Shown piece by piece: positions 43,469 to 53,648 of a DNA stretch of 64,000 nt (position 1 is the stretch's first letter; every line of letters starts with the position of its first letter). The stretch is from the NCBI RefSeq assembly GCF_000972385.1, contig NZ_JXTE01000036.1, positions 20,567-84,566 of the forward strand. The letters run 5' to 3'. Both the position numbers and the translations under genes were made by a program. Under the pieces are notes generated by a model. It was not told the DNA's origin and ran no database searches. It was given only the letters and a program-made list of their open reading frames with translations. Source of the stretch: Streptomyces sp. WM6386 (lineage in GTDB: Bacteria; Actinomycetota; Actinomycetes; Streptomycetales; Streptomycetaceae).

Positions 43469-45304
43469 TCACGCCGCGCGGACGTCTCGTTCCGCGACGG
43501 CGTGGGCACACGCGCGTGCGGTGGTCCGGCGGCGGCGCAGGAAGCGCGGCAGCGGGAGGGCGAGGTTGACGAAGCCCTCGGCCTGCATGGCGGCGAAACC
43601 GATGCGGGGAAGGTCGCCGGAGGCGCGGTAGACGACGAAGCGGGGCTCCCAGCGGGGCTGGAACTTCGCGTTGAACTTGTACAGGGACTCGATCTGGAAC
43701 CAGCGGGAGAGGAAGACCAGCAGCCCGCGCCAGGCACGCAGCACCGGACCCGCGCCGATCTTCTCGCCGCGCGCGAGGGCGGCGCGGAACATGGCGAAGT
43801 TCAGTGACACGCGCGCGATGTCGAACTTCGGCGCGGCCTGGAGGGCGGCCACGATGAGCAGTTCGTTCATGCCGGGGTCGGCGGAGCGGTCGCGGCGCAT
43901 CAGGTCCAGGGAGACGCCGTCGGTGCCCCACGGTACGAAGTGCAGGATCGCCTTCAGGTCGCCGTACTCACCCGGTACGGCGTCCGCCTTGTGGGCGGTG
44001 GCGATCAGGCAGTCCCCGTCGGTGGGGTCGCCGATGCGGCCCAGCGCCATGGAGAAGCCGCGCTCGGTGTCGGTGCCGCGCCAGTCGGCGGCGGCGCGGC
44101 GGATGCGCGCGAGTTCGGCGTCGCCGAGGTCACGGACGCGCCGTACGCGGGTCTCGTAACCGGCGCGCTCGATGCGCTTGACCATCTGGCGCACGTTGCG
44201 CATCGCGCGCCCGGCGAGGGAGAAATCCGCGACGTCCACCACCGCCTCGTCGCCCAGTTCCAGGGCGTCCAGGCCGGTCTCGCGGGTCCAGACCTCGCCG
44301 CCGGTCTCCGAGCAGCCCATGACGGCGGGTGTCCAGGAGTGGGCCTTCGCCTCGTCCATGAAGCGCTCGATGGCGCCGGGCCAGGCCTCGACGTCGCCGA
44401 TGGGGTCGCCGCTGGCGAGCATCACGCCGGAGACGACGCGGTACGTCACCGCGGCCTTGCCGCTGGGGGAGAAGACGACGGCCTTGTCGCGGCGCAGGGC
44501 GAAGTGGCCGAGGGAGTCGCGGCCGCCGTGCTTGTCCAGGAGGGCCCTCAGGCGGGCCTCGTCGTCCTCTGTGAGCTGCGCGGCGGGGTGTTCGGGGCGG
44601 AAGGCCAGGTAGATCGTCGTGATTGCCGTGAGCAGGCCCAGGGCGCCGAGGGAGAAGGCGACCGTCCAGGAGGTGTTGCCCTGGTAGTCGACGGGGCCCT
44701 CGAAGCCGAACAGGCCGTACAGGACGTGGGCGATGCGGTCGGCCAGGCTTGGGTCGCCGACGAGCGTCTTCGGGTGGACGCTGACGATGACCAGCCCGAG
44801 TGCGAGCGAACCGGCGCCCATGAGGACGAAGTTGGCGAGCGCGCGCCACCGGCTGCGCGGGTCGGGCAGCGCCCTGAACTGGTCGCGGTGGATCACCAGC
44901 GGCGCGAGCAGGGCGAGCGAGATGAGCGCGCCCACCAGGGAGTGGCGGTACGTGAACTGCGCGACCGCCCCGGCCGGCAGGAGGGCCACGGCGGCCCGCC
45001 AGGCCCGCCGCTTGCGGCGCCTGAGGCCGTGGGCGAGCAGGAGCAGCAGCACGCCGGTGCTCAGGGAGAGCGCCGCGGCGAACGGGCCGAGCGCGCCCGG
45101 GAGCACCTCGGCCATGGTGTGCATACGGCTGTGCCGGAAGCGCGGGAAGACGCCCGCGGCGGTGTCCAGCAGGCCCACGATCGCGCAGGCTCTGGCGACC
45201 AGGACGGGGACGGCCTCCGGGCGCGGGCCACGCAGCGCTTGCCGTGCCCACTGTGATCGGTTCGGAACCCCGCCCGACATTTCCACATCTGTCCTGACAG
45301 ACAT
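43469..45304 (-). CDS. MprF-like phosphatidylglycerol lysyltransferase domain membrane protein (DUF2156)
   Basis: 611 residues. About six membrane segments in the first 240 residues, then a cytoplasmic DUF2156 (LPG synthase C-terminal) domain of two GNAT-like folds (LDKHGGRDSLGHFALRRDKAVVFS, AVMGCSETGGEVWTRETGLDALELGDEAVVD). The family adds aminoacyl groups to phosphatidylglycerol and lowers the negative surface charge; the N-terminal half is shorter than in MprF. No lysyl-tRNA synthetase domain is fused. Start uncertain: 45304 or 45280. Divergent from an esterase gene. Confidence 0.85.
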   Translation of the reverse strand: MSVRTDVEMSGGVPNRSQWARQALRGPRPEAVPVLVARACAIVGLLDTAAGVFPRFRHSRMHTMAEVLPGALGPFAAALSLSTGVLLLLLAHGLRRRKRRAWRAAVALLPAGAVAQFTYRHSLVGALISLALLAPLVIHRDQFRALPDPRSRWRALANFVLMGAGSLALGLVIVSVHPKTLVGDPSLADRIAHVLYGLFGFEGPVDYQGNTSWTVAFSLGALGLLTAITTIYLAFRPEHPAAQLTEDDEARLRALLDKHGGRDSLGHFALRRDKAVVFSPSGKAAVTYRVVSGVMLASGDPIGDVEAWPGAIERFMDEAKAHSWTPAVMGCSETGGEVWTRETGLDALELGDEAVVDVADFSLAGRAMRNVRQMVKRIERAGYETRVRRVRDLGDAELARIRRAAADWRGTDTERGFSMALGRIGDPTDGDCLIATAHKADAVPGEYGDLKAILHFVPWGTDGVSLDLMRRDRSADPGMNELLIVAALQAAPKFDIARVSLNFAMFRAALARGEKIGAGPVLRAWRGLLVFLSRWFQIESLYKFNAKFQPRWEPRFVVYRASGDLPRIGFAAMQAEGFVNLALPLPRFLRRRRTTARACAHAVAERDVRAA

Positions 45305-45512
45305 CGCATCCCGTAGTTCTGCGAGAGACCTTGGATCCGGGCCCGCATCGGGCGTCCGGCGACATTGCGCCCTCTAGGACGGTGTCTTCGAGGGAGAGGT
45401 TCACTCGCTTCCTCAAAGCCGGTTCAAAGGCCGGGAAAAGGGCCGGACAAGCCTTCGCGAAGATCCGCGGGGCGCGCCGGCACGGGGAGAAAGCGCAGGC
45501 AGGAAACCAACC

Positions 45513-46640
45513 ATGGGTCTCACGGGGAACAACGTGCTGGTGCTGGCGGCCGGTTCGGCGGTGCTGCTGTTCGTCGGCACGGTGTGGCTGTGGCCACGGC
45601 TGTCGCGGCGGAGCCGGCGGGCTGTCGGCGGGCGGGTGGGTCTCCTTCTCGCGACCCAGCTGGCGCTCTTCGCGGCGGTCGGGCTCGCCGCCAACCAGGC
45701 CTTCGGGTTCTACGCCAGCTGGGCCGACCTGTTCGGGCAGGAGGACGAGCAGGGAGTGGTCGTCGACCACACGGCGAACGGCGGCTCGGGCGGCCCGCTC
45801 CAGGTGACGGACATACGGCAGGTCAAGGAGGCGGGCAGCGCACGACCGCAGAACGGCGGCCAGATCCAGAAGGTGGCCATTGTCGGCCGTACGACGCACA
45901 TCGCCACGTCCGCCTTCGTCTACCTGCCGCCGGAGTACTTCCAGCCGCAGTACCGCGCGCGGACGTTTCCCGCCGCCGTGGTTCTCACCGGATATCCGGG
46001 CACCGCGCAGGCGCTGGTCGACAAACTCCACTACCCGAGCACGGCTTTGGACCTCGCCAAGGACGGCCGTATGCAGCCGATGATCCTGGTGATGATGCGG
46101 CCGACGGTGGCGCCGCCACGGGACACGGAGTGCGTCGACATTCCGAACGGACCCCAGACGGAGTCGTTCTTCGCCAAGGACCTGCCCGACGCCGTTCTCG
46201 CGCACTACAGGGTGGGGAAGAAGCCGGGCAGCTGGGGCGTCATCGGCGACTCCACGGGCGGCTATTGCGCGCTGAAGCTCGCCATGCACCACCCCGAGGT
46301 GTACGCCGCGGGCGCGGGCCTCTCGCCGTACTACAACGCGCCGAGCGACCCCACCACCGGCGATCTCTTCCACGGTGACAAGGGGCTGCGCGCTCGCGCG
46401 AACCTGTTCTGGTACCTCAAGCACATGCCCGCGCCCGACACTTCACTGCTCGTCAGCAGCAGCAAGATCGGTGAGGCGAACTACAAGGACACCCTGAAGT
46501 TCATAGACCGCGTGAAGGCGACGAACCGGACGGGCATCTCGTCGATCATCCTCGAAAGCGGCGGGCACAACTTCAACACCTGGCGGCGGGAGATTCCGGC
46601 GACGCTGCAATGGATCAGCGGGCGGTTGAGCGACCGATGA
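45513..46640 (+). CDS. Membrane-anchored esterase (antigen 85/esterase D-like)
   Basis: 375 residues. Two N-terminal membrane segments (about 8-28 and 42-66) anchor an alpha/beta hydrolase. The nucleophile elbow is GDSTGGY, and GGHNFNTW supplies the histidine. YLPPEYFQPQYRARTFPAAVVLTGYPG resembles the oxyanion region of esterase family proteins. The active site would face outward. Divergent from the MprF-like gene; in other actinobacteria a similar alpha/beta hydrolase pairs with the aminoacyl-lipid synthase, so it may hydrolyse aminoacyl lipids. Confidence 0.85.
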   Translation: MGLTGNNVLVLAAGSAVLLFVGTVWLWPRLSRRSRRAVGGRVGLLLATQLALFAAVGLAANQAFGFYASWADLFGQEDEQGVVVDHTANGGSGGPLQVTDIRQVKEAGSARPQNGGQIQKVAIVGRTTHIATSAFVYLPPEYFQPQYRARTFPAAVVLTGYPGTAQALVDKLHYPSTALDLAKDGRMQPMILVMMRPTVAPPRDTECVDIPNGPQTESFFAKDLPDAVLAHYRVGKKPGSWGVIGDSTGGYCALKLAMHHPEVYAAGAGLSPYYNAPSDPTTGDLFHGDKGLRARANLFWYLKHMPAPDTSLLVSSSKIGEANYKDTLKFIDRVKATNRTGISSIILESGGHNFNTWRREIPATLQWISGRLSDR

Positions 46641-46792
46641 CAAATGATCTTGCCCTGGAGCCGGTGGATCGTGTCCCTGTTGTCGAATTCGGTGGTGGGT
46701 CTGATTCCTGATGTCGTGTGAAGGCTGCGGGATGGCTGTGTTTTTACGGGCCGGGGCACCACGATTCGCCTACGCGCGGTAAGTTTCTGGCC

Positions 46793-48124
46793 ATGCCACG
46801 TGGACGTCACCGCCATTCCCCGCCCTTGCACAGGCTGCTTCCCCCGTCGGCGATCGCAGGCGTCTCCGTCGTCTGCGCATTCGGCCCCTGGGCGTTCTCG
46901 CAGCCGGCCGTGCTGCGTGTCGTCGCCGCGGCCGCCGCGGCGACGGCGGTCATCGGTGCGGCCGTCATGCGCCGCTGGGACACGCAGGCCGGCAAGCAGG
47001 TCGCCGACCTCATACGCGCGCGTGCGAGCGACGAGTGGCGATTCGAGGAACGGGTCGCCGAACTGGAGACCGACCTCGAGGAGTCGCGCGAACTGCGCGG
47101 CAAGCTGGAGCAGCGGCTGCGGTCCAAGCGCACGGAACTGGCCGGCCTGCGCAACGAGCACGCGGCTCTGCTGCGCCGGTACGCCACGGCGGAGACCGAG
47201 CGGGCGAGCGCCCTGGAGGGCCGCCGGCTGCTCGAGATAGAGGCGGCACCGGCGCGCGCGCTGCCGCCGGTGCCGGTCGCCGTCGAGGAGGCCGAGGCTG
47301 TGGCTGCCCCGGCCGAGGACGAAGCGGCGGAGACCGAGGACGAGGCGGTGGAGAGCGCCGAGGCCGTCGACGACGAGCCGGAGGCGCCCGCGATCTTCTC
47401 GCCGGAGGGCTCCCAGCTGTTCCTGCGGGCGAAGGCGGCGCTGTCGCGGTTCGACGGCGGCGAGGGTGCCACGAAGGACGACGCTCCCGAGGCCTCGGCC
47501 AAGGAGGGCTCGACGAAGGACAGCCCGGCCAAGGACGACAGCCCGGCCAAGGAGGGCTCGTCCAAGGACGATGGTTCTCCCAAGGACGACGGCTCCCCCG
47601 ACGGCGACGGCGGTCCGAAGGGCGACGGCCCCGCGAAAAACGTTCCGGCGCAGGCCGGTCCCGTCGCCGCACAGGTGGTCACCTCCGGTGACTCCGGAGC
47701 GGAGGCCGCGCAGGAGGACGAGGCGCAGGGGCAGCCCGTGGCGGTCGACGGGCATACGCGCGCGGCCGCCGTCACCACCACGCCGGCCAAAGCGGACCGG
47801 CCCGCGCAGCAGTCCTCCGGGCACTTCGTCGCGCCGACCGCGGTGGCCGTCGTGCCGGCCGCGCCCGTGCGGCGGGCCGCCGTCGAGGGCGGCTTCGACT
47901 TCTTCGGCATGCAGAAGACGTCGGCCGAGCTGGAGTCCGTGCAGAACGAGGACCTCGCCGACGTGGTCGGCCAGGAGGCGCTCGCCCTCCACAAGGCCGA
48001 GTCCGAGGCGGAGTTCAAGCCGGCGGACGAGGGGTCCCGGGGCATCGGCCAGGTCATCGACCTGACGGCGCACGACGAGACCGAGCAGATCGATGTGCAG
48101 GGGCTGCGGAGCGCGGTTTCCTGA
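46793..48124 (+). CDS. Membrane-anchored coiled-coil protein with charged repeats
   Basis: 443 residues, family not recognised. Two hydrophobic stretches (about 18-36 and 40-58) are followed by a coiled coil (about 78-150: FEERVAELETDLEESRELRG...LRNEHAALLRRYATAE). An acidic region and a low-complexity segment (about 222-285) built of KDDSPAKEGS-like units come next, and the end is a more ordered block (GGFDFFGMQKTSAELESVQNEDLADVV). Perhaps a structural or envelope-associated protein. ATG at 46793 is chosen because it starts the basic n-region. Confidence 0.7.
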   Translation: MPRGRHRHSPPLHRLLPPSAIAGVSVVCAFGPWAFSQPAVLRVVAAAAAATAVIGAAVMRRWDTQAGKQVADLIRARASDEWRFEERVAELETDLEESRELRGKLEQRLRSKRTELAGLRNEHAALLRRYATAETERASALEGRRLLEIEAAPARALPPVPVAVEEAEAVAAPAEDEAAETEDEAVESAEAVDDEPEAPAIFSPEGSQLFLRAKAALSRFDGGEGATKDDAPEASAKEGSTKDSPAKDDSPAKEGSSKDDGSPKDDGSPDGDGGPKGDGPAKNVPAQAGPVAAQVVTSGDSGAEAAQEDEAQGQPVAVDGHTRAAAVTTTPAKADRPAQQSSGHFVAPTAVAVVPAAPVRRAAVEGGFDFFGMQKTSAELESVQNEDLADVVGQEALALHKAESEAEFKPADEGSRGIGQVIDLTAHDETEQIDVQGLRSAVS

Positions 48125-48217
48125 ACGACGCGTCGACCAGAGCCGCGCGGACTCCTGAGAGGGCGCCGCGCGGTTCTCGTTCCCCGTCGCGGCCCGGCCG
48201 GGCGCCCAGCGGTCCGG

Positions 48218-49552
48218 TCAGGCCATCCACCGGTCGGGCCGGGCGTCCCGCCGCCCCGTCCGTGACCTTTCCGCCTGCGCCCGCAGCAGCTCCGCGGCCT
48301 CCTCCACGTCCCGCAGACGCGCTGTGACGGTCTTGTTGGCCCCCGTGTCCACATGGACGTCGGCGAGCCGCCAGAGGCGCTGCCAGGGCCCCTGGGCGAG
48401 CCGTACGCTCTGGACCTTCGCGTGCGGGACCAGGGCGAGGCTGCGGCGCAGCAGGCCGTGCCGGGACGCGAACACCGCGTCGGTGACGGCGAGTCCGTGG
48501 CCCCGCCACCACACCGGCACACAACGCCCGGCGCGCCGCGGGGGCCGTGACAGTGCCGACAGGGGCGGTACGACCACGCCGGGCAGCACGCGCGCGACGA
48601 TCGCCTCGGCGACCTCGCGCGGAGCAACGGGCACCAGCACGGAGTTGGAGGACCCGGCCACGTCCAGCTCGACCCGCACCCAGCCGCGCCGCCGCCAGAG
48701 CAGCGGCTCCACTATCCGTACGGTCTGCACGCGCCCCGGCGGCACCGTCTCGTGGGTGCGGTCCAGGAGTCCGTGGTCGATCCGCAGCCCGTCGGGCGAC
48801 TCGCCGACAGTCCAGTCGTACTCGCCGACGAACCGTCCCACACTGCTCGCGCCCGCCGCGCCGAGCAGCGGTACGCCGGTCGCGAGGACCGTCCACAGGC
48901 TGTGGGTGGCGAACCACAGCACAGGCGGTACGACGAGGGCGGCGGCCAGCGTGGCCCAGGTGGCGCCCGTCAGGACGAGGGCGATCGCGAGGTCGCGCGG
49001 AGGCGTGCGCAGCAGCTCGCGCGCCGGAGCCTCGCCGACTTCGTGCGCCGTCTCGGGTGCGAACCCGGCGGCGCGTGCGAGGAGTTCCGCGCGCAGCGCC
49101 CGCGCCTCGCGCTCCCCCAGGAAGGCCAGTTCGTCCTTCTTGTCGGTGCCTATGACGTCGAGTTTGAGCTTCGCGACGCCCGCCACGCGCGCGAGGAGCG
49201 GCTGGGTGACGTCGATCGCCTGGATGCGTTCCAGCCGAATGTGCGCGGTGCGCCGGAACACCAGGCCGGTACGGATGCGCAGTTCGGCCTCGGTCACCGC
49301 GAAGTGCGTGTACCACCAGGTGAGGAAGCCGTAGAGGGCGGTGGCGGGAACGAACACGGCGAGGACGATCAGCAGGACCGTGGGCGTCAGCCTGGTCAGC
49401 TGGCGCTGCGCCTGGTCGGGGTCGTGCACCGCCCACCCGATGAGCACCGCGACGGGCGCCCACGCCCGTCTGAGCGGTGTCACGGGATGCAGCCGCCGCT
49501 CGGTCACGGGCGGCTTCTGCCGTACGTCGTCGTCGATGCCCGGTGTCGTCAC
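48218..49552 (-). CDS. bPH2 domain membrane protein (YdbT-like)
   Basis: 444 residues. Membrane pairs near 45-65 and 165-200 alternate with bacterial PH domains; [41 protein letters not shown] is a bPH2 block, and [25 protein letters not shown] and [25 protein letters not shown] are two more. Function unknown; related YdbT affects membrane or stress traits in Bacillus. It overlaps the upstream bPH2 gene by GTGA, so the two are coupled. Confidence 0.88.
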   Translation of the reverse strand: MTTPGIDDDVRQKPPVTERRLHPVTPLRRAWAPVAVLIGWAVHDPDQAQRQLTRLTPTVLLIVLAVFVPATALYGFLTWWYTHFAVTEAELRIRTGLVFRRTAHIRLERIQAIDVTQPLLARVAGVAKLKLDVIGTDKKDELAFLGEREARALRAELLARAAGFAPETAHEVGEAPARELLRTPPRDLAIALVLTGATWATLAAALVVPPVLWFATHSLWTVLATGVPLLGAAGASSVGRFVGEYDWTVGESPDGLRIDHGLLDRTHETVPPGRVQTVRIVEPLLWRRRGWVRVELDVAGSSNSVLVPVAPREVAEAIVARVLPGVVVPPLSALSRPPRRAGRCVPVWWRGHGLAVTDAVFASRHGLLRRSLALVPHAKVQSVRLAQGPWQRLWRLADVHVDTGANKTVTARLRDVEEAAELLRAQAERSRTGRRDARPDRWMA

Positions 49553-50052
49553 AGGCCCGCCGATCGTGCCTGGCCGAGTTCGGTGAGCCGGTCGCGCAGC
49601 CGTTCCGCCTCGGCCGGCTCCAGGCCCGGGATGGTCGCGTCGGTCGCCGCGGCCGCCGTGTGCAACTGCACGCTGGCCAGCCCGAAGTACCGCTCCACGG
49701 GCCCGGAGGTGACCTCGACCAGCTGCATCCGCCCGTACGGCACGACGGTCTCCTCGCGCCACAGCACACCCCGGCTGATCAGCAGGTCGTCGGCGCGCTC
49801 GGCGTACCGCCAGGAGGCCCAGTTGCGGCCCAGCATCACCCAGCCCCACGCCATGAGGGCGAGCGGCAGCAGCGCGAACGCGGCCCAGGCGGGGCCCGCG
49901 AACAGGTTCAGCAGCACACCGACCGCCACGGTCAACAGCCCCAGCCACACCATCAGCAACAGCCGTCGCATCCGCAGCAGCCCCGGAGGCAGGCCGATCC
50001 ACACCGGCTCGCCCTCGGCCGTCTCCGTGCCCTGCCCGTTCCCGGTCTCCAT
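49549..50052 (-). CDS. bPH2 domain membrane protein (YdbS-like)
   Basis: 167 residues. Two membrane segments (about 27-48 and 52-73) precede a single bPH2 domain ([52 protein letters not shown]). Pairs with the larger bPH2 protein encoded next, the same layout as ydbS-ydbT. ATG at 50052 is chosen, 31 bases from the divergent nuoD ATG; no ribosome site is clear. Confidence 0.85.
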   Translation of the reverse strand: METGNGQGTETAEGEPVWIGLPPGLLRMRRLLLMVWLGLLTVAVGVLLNLFAGPAWAAFALLPLALMAWGWVMLGRNWASWRYAERADDLLISRGVLWREETVVPYGRMQLVEVTSGPVERYFGLASVQLHTAAAATDATIPGLEPAEAERLRDRLTELGQARSAGL

Positions 50053-50083
50053 GAGGTCAGCGTACGTAGGACAGACTGTGTCC

Positions 50084-51235
50084 ATGACTCCCACGACGGA
50101 GACCACGGTCGGTATCGGCGGCGCCGCGGAGAGCACCGACATGGTGCTCAACATCGGGCCCCAGCACCCGTCGACGCACGGTGTGCTGCGTCTCAGGCTC
50201 GTCCTGGACGGCGAGCGGATCCAGCACGCCGAGCCGGTGATCGGCTATATGCACCGGGGCGCGGAGAAGCTCTTCGAGGCGCGCGACTACCGCCAGATCA
50301 TCATGCTCGCCAACCGCCACGACTGGCTGTCGGCCTTCTCCAACGAGCTGGGCGTGGTCCTCGCCGTGGAGCGCATGCTGGGCATGGAGGTCCCCCCGCG
50401 CGCGGTGTGGACGCGCACCTTGCTCGCGGAGCTCAACCGGGTGCTCAACCACTTGATGTTCCTGGGCTCCTACCCGCTGGAACTCGGTGGCATCACGCCG
50501 GTCTTCTACGCGTTCCGGGAGCGCGAGGTGCTCCAGAACGTGATGGAGGAGGTCTCCGGCGGACGCATGCACTACATGTTCAACCGCGTCGGCGGCCTCA
50601 AGGAGGATCTGCCGGCCGGGTGGGCCACGCGCGCGCGTGGCGCCGTCGCCGCGGTGCGCTCGCGGATGGACGTGTACGACGACCTGGTGCTCGGCAACGA
50701 GATCTTCCGGGGGCGCACGCGGGGCGTGGGCGTGCTCACGCCGGAGGCTGTGCACGCGTACGGCGTGAGCGGGCCGATCGCGCGCGCCTGCGGGGTCGAC
50801 TTCGATCTGCGCCGGGACGAGCCGTACCTCGCGTACGAGGAGCTCAAGGACACCCTGAGGGTGGTGACCCGCCAGGAGGGCGACTGTCTGTCCCGCTTCG
50901 AGGTCCTCCTGGAGCAGACCCACAACGCCCTCGACCTCGCCGACGCCTGCCTCGACCGCCTGGCCGAGCTCGCGCCCGGCCCGATCAACCAGCGGCTCCC
51001 GAAGGTCCTGAAGGCGCCCGAGGGACACACGTACGCGTGGACCGAGAACCCGCTCGGCATCAACGGCTACTACCTCGTCAGCAAGGGCGAGAAGACCCCG
51101 TACCGGCTCAAGCTCCGCTCGGCCTCGTACAACAACATCCAGGCCCTCGTGGAGCTGCTCCCGGGCACGCTGGTCGCGGACATGGTCGCGATCCTGGGGT
51201 CACTGTTCTTCGTGGTCGGGGACATCGACAAGTAG
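50084..51235 (+). CDS. nuoD: Orphan NADH-quinone oxidoreductase subunit D (NuoD2-like)
   Basis: 383 residues, about 50 shorter than the main NuoD. Conserved blocks are present: [15 protein letters not shown] (quinone-site His), [27 protein letters not shown] and [21 protein letters not shown]. In complex I this subunit forms the quinone pocket. No other nuo gene is in the window. Its last 36 bases overlap the convergent MidA-type methyltransferase gene, whose human homologue NDUFAF7 methylates NDUFS2, the NuoD counterpart. Confidence 0.93.
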   Translation: MTPTTETTVGIGGAAESTDMVLNIGPQHPSTHGVLRLRLVLDGERIQHAEPVIGYMHRGAEKLFEARDYRQIIMLANRHDWLSAFSNELGVVLAVERMLGMEVPPRAVWTRTLLAELNRVLNHLMFLGSYPLELGGITPVFYAFREREVLQNVMEEVSGGRMHYMFNRVGGLKEDLPAGWATRARGAVAAVRSRMDVYDDLVLGNEIFRGRTRGVGVLTPEAVHAYGVSGPIARACGVDFDLRRDEPYLAYEELKDTLRVVTRQEGDCLSRFEVLLEQTHNALDLADACLDRLAELAPGPINQRLPKVLKAPEGHTYAWTENPLGINGYYLVSKGEKTPYRLKLRSASYNNIQALVELLPGTLVADMVAILGSLFFVVGDIDK

Positions 51236-52237
51236 CGCCCCGAGCGGTGTGCCCGGTGCGTCCGGGACCGCGACCGGCTGGAGCAGCCAGCCGAAGTCGC
51301 CGAGGCCGCCGGGTGCGGTGAGCTCGGCGGCCTCGCCGGCGCTCGCGAGGGCGCGTACGTAGGCCGCGGGCTGTGTCGAGGCCAGTGCGAGAGGCGGGCG
51401 TGCGCCTGCTACCCCCAAGGCGCGCAGGGCGGCGCGTTGTGTCAGTACGCGCCCCCCGGGCAGCGCGCACGCGTCCAGCGCGACGTGCGCCGTGATGTCG
51501 CACGACCCGTCCGGTACGGGTGCCGTCTCGCGCCCCGCGCGGAAACCGGTGAGCGTCCCGAAGAGGGGACGCGCGCCGACCGCGTGCGCGTAGTCGACCG
51601 CGACCGCGAGCCCCCGCTCGACCGTGGCGACCGCGGCGGCCCACGCCTCGTCCCGGGGCAGCCCCACCTCCGCCCGCAGCCCCTCCTCGGCCGGCAGCGG
51701 CCACCACCGCGCGAGCCACCGCGCCTCCGCGCCGGAGAACGGCTCCCCGAGCCGCTCGGTCCCGTCGGGCCGTACGAGCACCCGTCGGGCCACCCCCTCG
51801 GAGTCCGTCGCGGCGATCTCCACGGGCACGTTGTCCAGCCACTCGTTGGCGAACAGCAGACCGGTGATCCCGCGCGGGGGCTCGGTCAGCCACTCGATCC
51901 GGTGGTCGAGGGCGGCCGGGCGGTCGGCGAGTTCGACGGCGTACGCGCGCGTGCGGGTGGCCAGGTCGGCGGGCAGCGCGGCGAGCACCCCGGTGACCAG
52001 CTCGCCGCGGCCGGCGGCCATGTCGACGAAGTCGAGCGTCGCGGGCCGGCCCAGGGCCTCGTCGACCCGGCCGAGCAGCCGCGCCACGGCCTCGGCGAAC
52101 AACGGCGACGCGTGCACCGACGTACGGAAGTGACCGGCCGGCCCCTCGGGACGGTGATAGAAGCCCCCAGGTCCGTACAGGGCGGTCTCCGCGGCCGCCC
52201 GCCAGCCACGCCATTCGCCCGCAGTGTCGTCCGTCAC
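51200..52237 (-). CDS. MidA/NDUFAF7-family SAM-dependent methyltransferase (COG1565)
   Basis: 345 residues. Family blocks: [28 protein letters not shown], the SAM site [26 protein letters not shown] and VDYAH. Human NDUFAF7 dimethylates an arginine of NDUFS2 during complex I assembly. The adjacent gene encodes an orphan NuoD, so a methyltransferase for that subunit is the natural guess, unproven. The proteins are encoded tail to tail with a 36-bp overlap. Confidence 0.88.
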   Translation of the reverse strand: MTDDTAGEWRGWRAAAETALYGPGGFYHRPEGPAGHFRTSVHASPLFAEAVARLLGRVDEALGRPATLDFVDMAAGRGELVTGVLAALPADLATRTRAYAVELADRPAALDHRIEWLTEPPRGITGLLFANEWLDNVPVEIAATDSEGVARRVLVRPDGTERLGEPFSGAEARWLARWWPLPAEEGLRAEVGLPRDEAWAAAVATVERGLAVAVDYAHAVGARPLFGTLTGFRAGRETAPVPDGSCDITAHVALDACALPGGRVLTQRAALRALGVAGARPPLALASTQPAAYVRALASAGEAAELTAPGGLGDFGWLLQPVAVPDAPGTPLGALLVDVPDHEEQ

Positions 52238-52355
52238 GCCGCCAGATTAGGCGTACAGGGGAACGGGGCCTCCACCTTGGGGAGTACGCGGGCCGGGCAT
52301 GGATCGGTCCTCCGGTTGACCCCTGCACGCTTCACGCTTCCCTACGCTGGGTTAC

Positions 52356-53555
52356 GTGCAGCGCCTCTATGACTTCCTCCGCAGACACCCGACAGGGGTC
52401 GACTCCTTCTGGGCCGTCTTCCTGTTCGGGATCTCGCTGCTGAGCGGAACCGCCAGTTCGGCGGTGCGGGGCAACGACTCCCCGGCGCTGATCGTTCCGA
52501 TCGCGTTTCTGCTGTGCCTGGTGATCGCGCTGCGCCGGCGCATGCCGGAGAAGATGCTGGTCCTCTCGGTCGGGATCGGTGTGACGCAGCTGCTGCTGAA
52601 CGTCCAGACGATGGCCGCCGACTTCGCGATGCTGGTGATCGTCTACACGGTGGCCGCGACGGGCTCCCGATGGGCCTCCCGGCTCGCACTGGCCGTGGGG
52701 CTGTGTGCGGCGCCGATGGCGCAGACGCGCTGGCCGCTGGACGGGAGCGCGCTGGGCAATGCCGCGAAGGCGATCTTCCTGACGGTGCCGTTCGCCCTCG
52801 CCTGGGTGCTCGGCGACTCGATCCGCACCCGGCGGGCCTACTTCGCGCAGCTCGAGGAGCGCGCGAGCCGGCTCGAGAAGGAGCGCGAGGCGCAGGCGAA
52901 GGTCGCGGTGGCCGCCGAACGCGCCCGGATCGCGCGCGAGCTCCACGACGTGGTCGCGCACAACGTCTCGGTGATGGTGGTGCAGGCCGACGGCGCCGCC
53001 TATGTCCTCGACGCCGCGCCCGACCAGGCGAAGAAGGCCCTGGAGACGATCTCCTCCACCGGCCGTCAGGCGCTGGCCGAGATGCGCCGCCTGCTGGGCG
53101 TGCTGCGCACCGGTGAGCACCAGGAGGTCGGCGAGTATGTCCCGCAGCCCGACGTCGAGCAGATCGACGACCTCGTCGAGCAGTGCCGCACCTCCGGCCT
53201 GCCGGTCGACTTCAAGGTGGAGGGCACACCACGCCCGCTGCCGAGCGGCGTCGAGCTCACGGCGTACCGCATCGTGCAGGAGGCGCTCACCAACACCCGC
53301 AAGCACGGCGGGCCGAACGCGGGCGCCAGCGTGCGCCTGGTGTACTTCGACGACGGGCTCGGCCTGCTCGTCGAGGACGACGGCAAGGGCGCCCCGCACG
53401 AGCTGTACGAAGAGGGCGGCACCGACGGACAGGGCCACGGCCTGATCGGCATGCGTGAGCGGGTCGGGATGGTCGGCGGCACTCTGGACGCGGGTCCCCG
53501 TCCCGGCGGAGGGTTCCGTATCAGTGCGCTGCTCCCGCTCAAACCGGCGCATTGA
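52356..53555 (+). CDS. Sensor histidine kinase (NarL-type partner)
   Basis: 399 residues from a GTG. About five membrane segments in 15-155 without a large external domain, so it may sense a membrane signal. Dimerisation helix and phospho-acceptor His in ARIARELHDVVAHNVSVMVVQ, then HATPase (ALTNTRKHGGPNA, GHGLIGMRERVGMVGG). HisKA_3 type. Its response regulator follows after 93 bp. Confidence 0.93.
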   Translation: MQRLYDFLRRHPTGVDSFWAVFLFGISLLSGTASSAVRGNDSPALIVPIAFLLCLVIALRRRMPEKMLVLSVGIGVTQLLLNVQTMAADFAMLVIVYTVAATGSRWASRLALAVGLCAAPMAQTRWPLDGSALGNAAKAIFLTVPFALAWVLGDSIRTRRAYFAQLEERASRLEKEREAQAKVAVAAERARIARELHDVVAHNVSVMVVQADGAAYVLDAAPDQAKKALETISSTGRQALAEMRRLLGVLRTGEHQEVGEYVPQPDVEQIDDLVEQCRTSGLPVDFKVEGTPRPLPSGVELTAYRIVQEALTNTRKHGGPNAGASVRLVYFDDGLGLLVEDDGKGAPHELYEEGGTDGQGHGLIGMRERVGMVGGTLDAGPRPGGGFRISALLPLKPAH

Positions 53556-53648
53556 CGCCGACGCACGCCCTGTGTTGACACCTGTAACAACCCCGCCACC
53601 GCAATCAGCAGAGCCACAAGAGCCTGAAAGAGACGGAAGAGGACCCCG

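Noticed and set aside
53575..53604. Separate promoter for the response regulator (TTGACA at 53575)
   Set aside because: No TANNNT at 16-19 bp. Co-transcription with the kinase is simpler.
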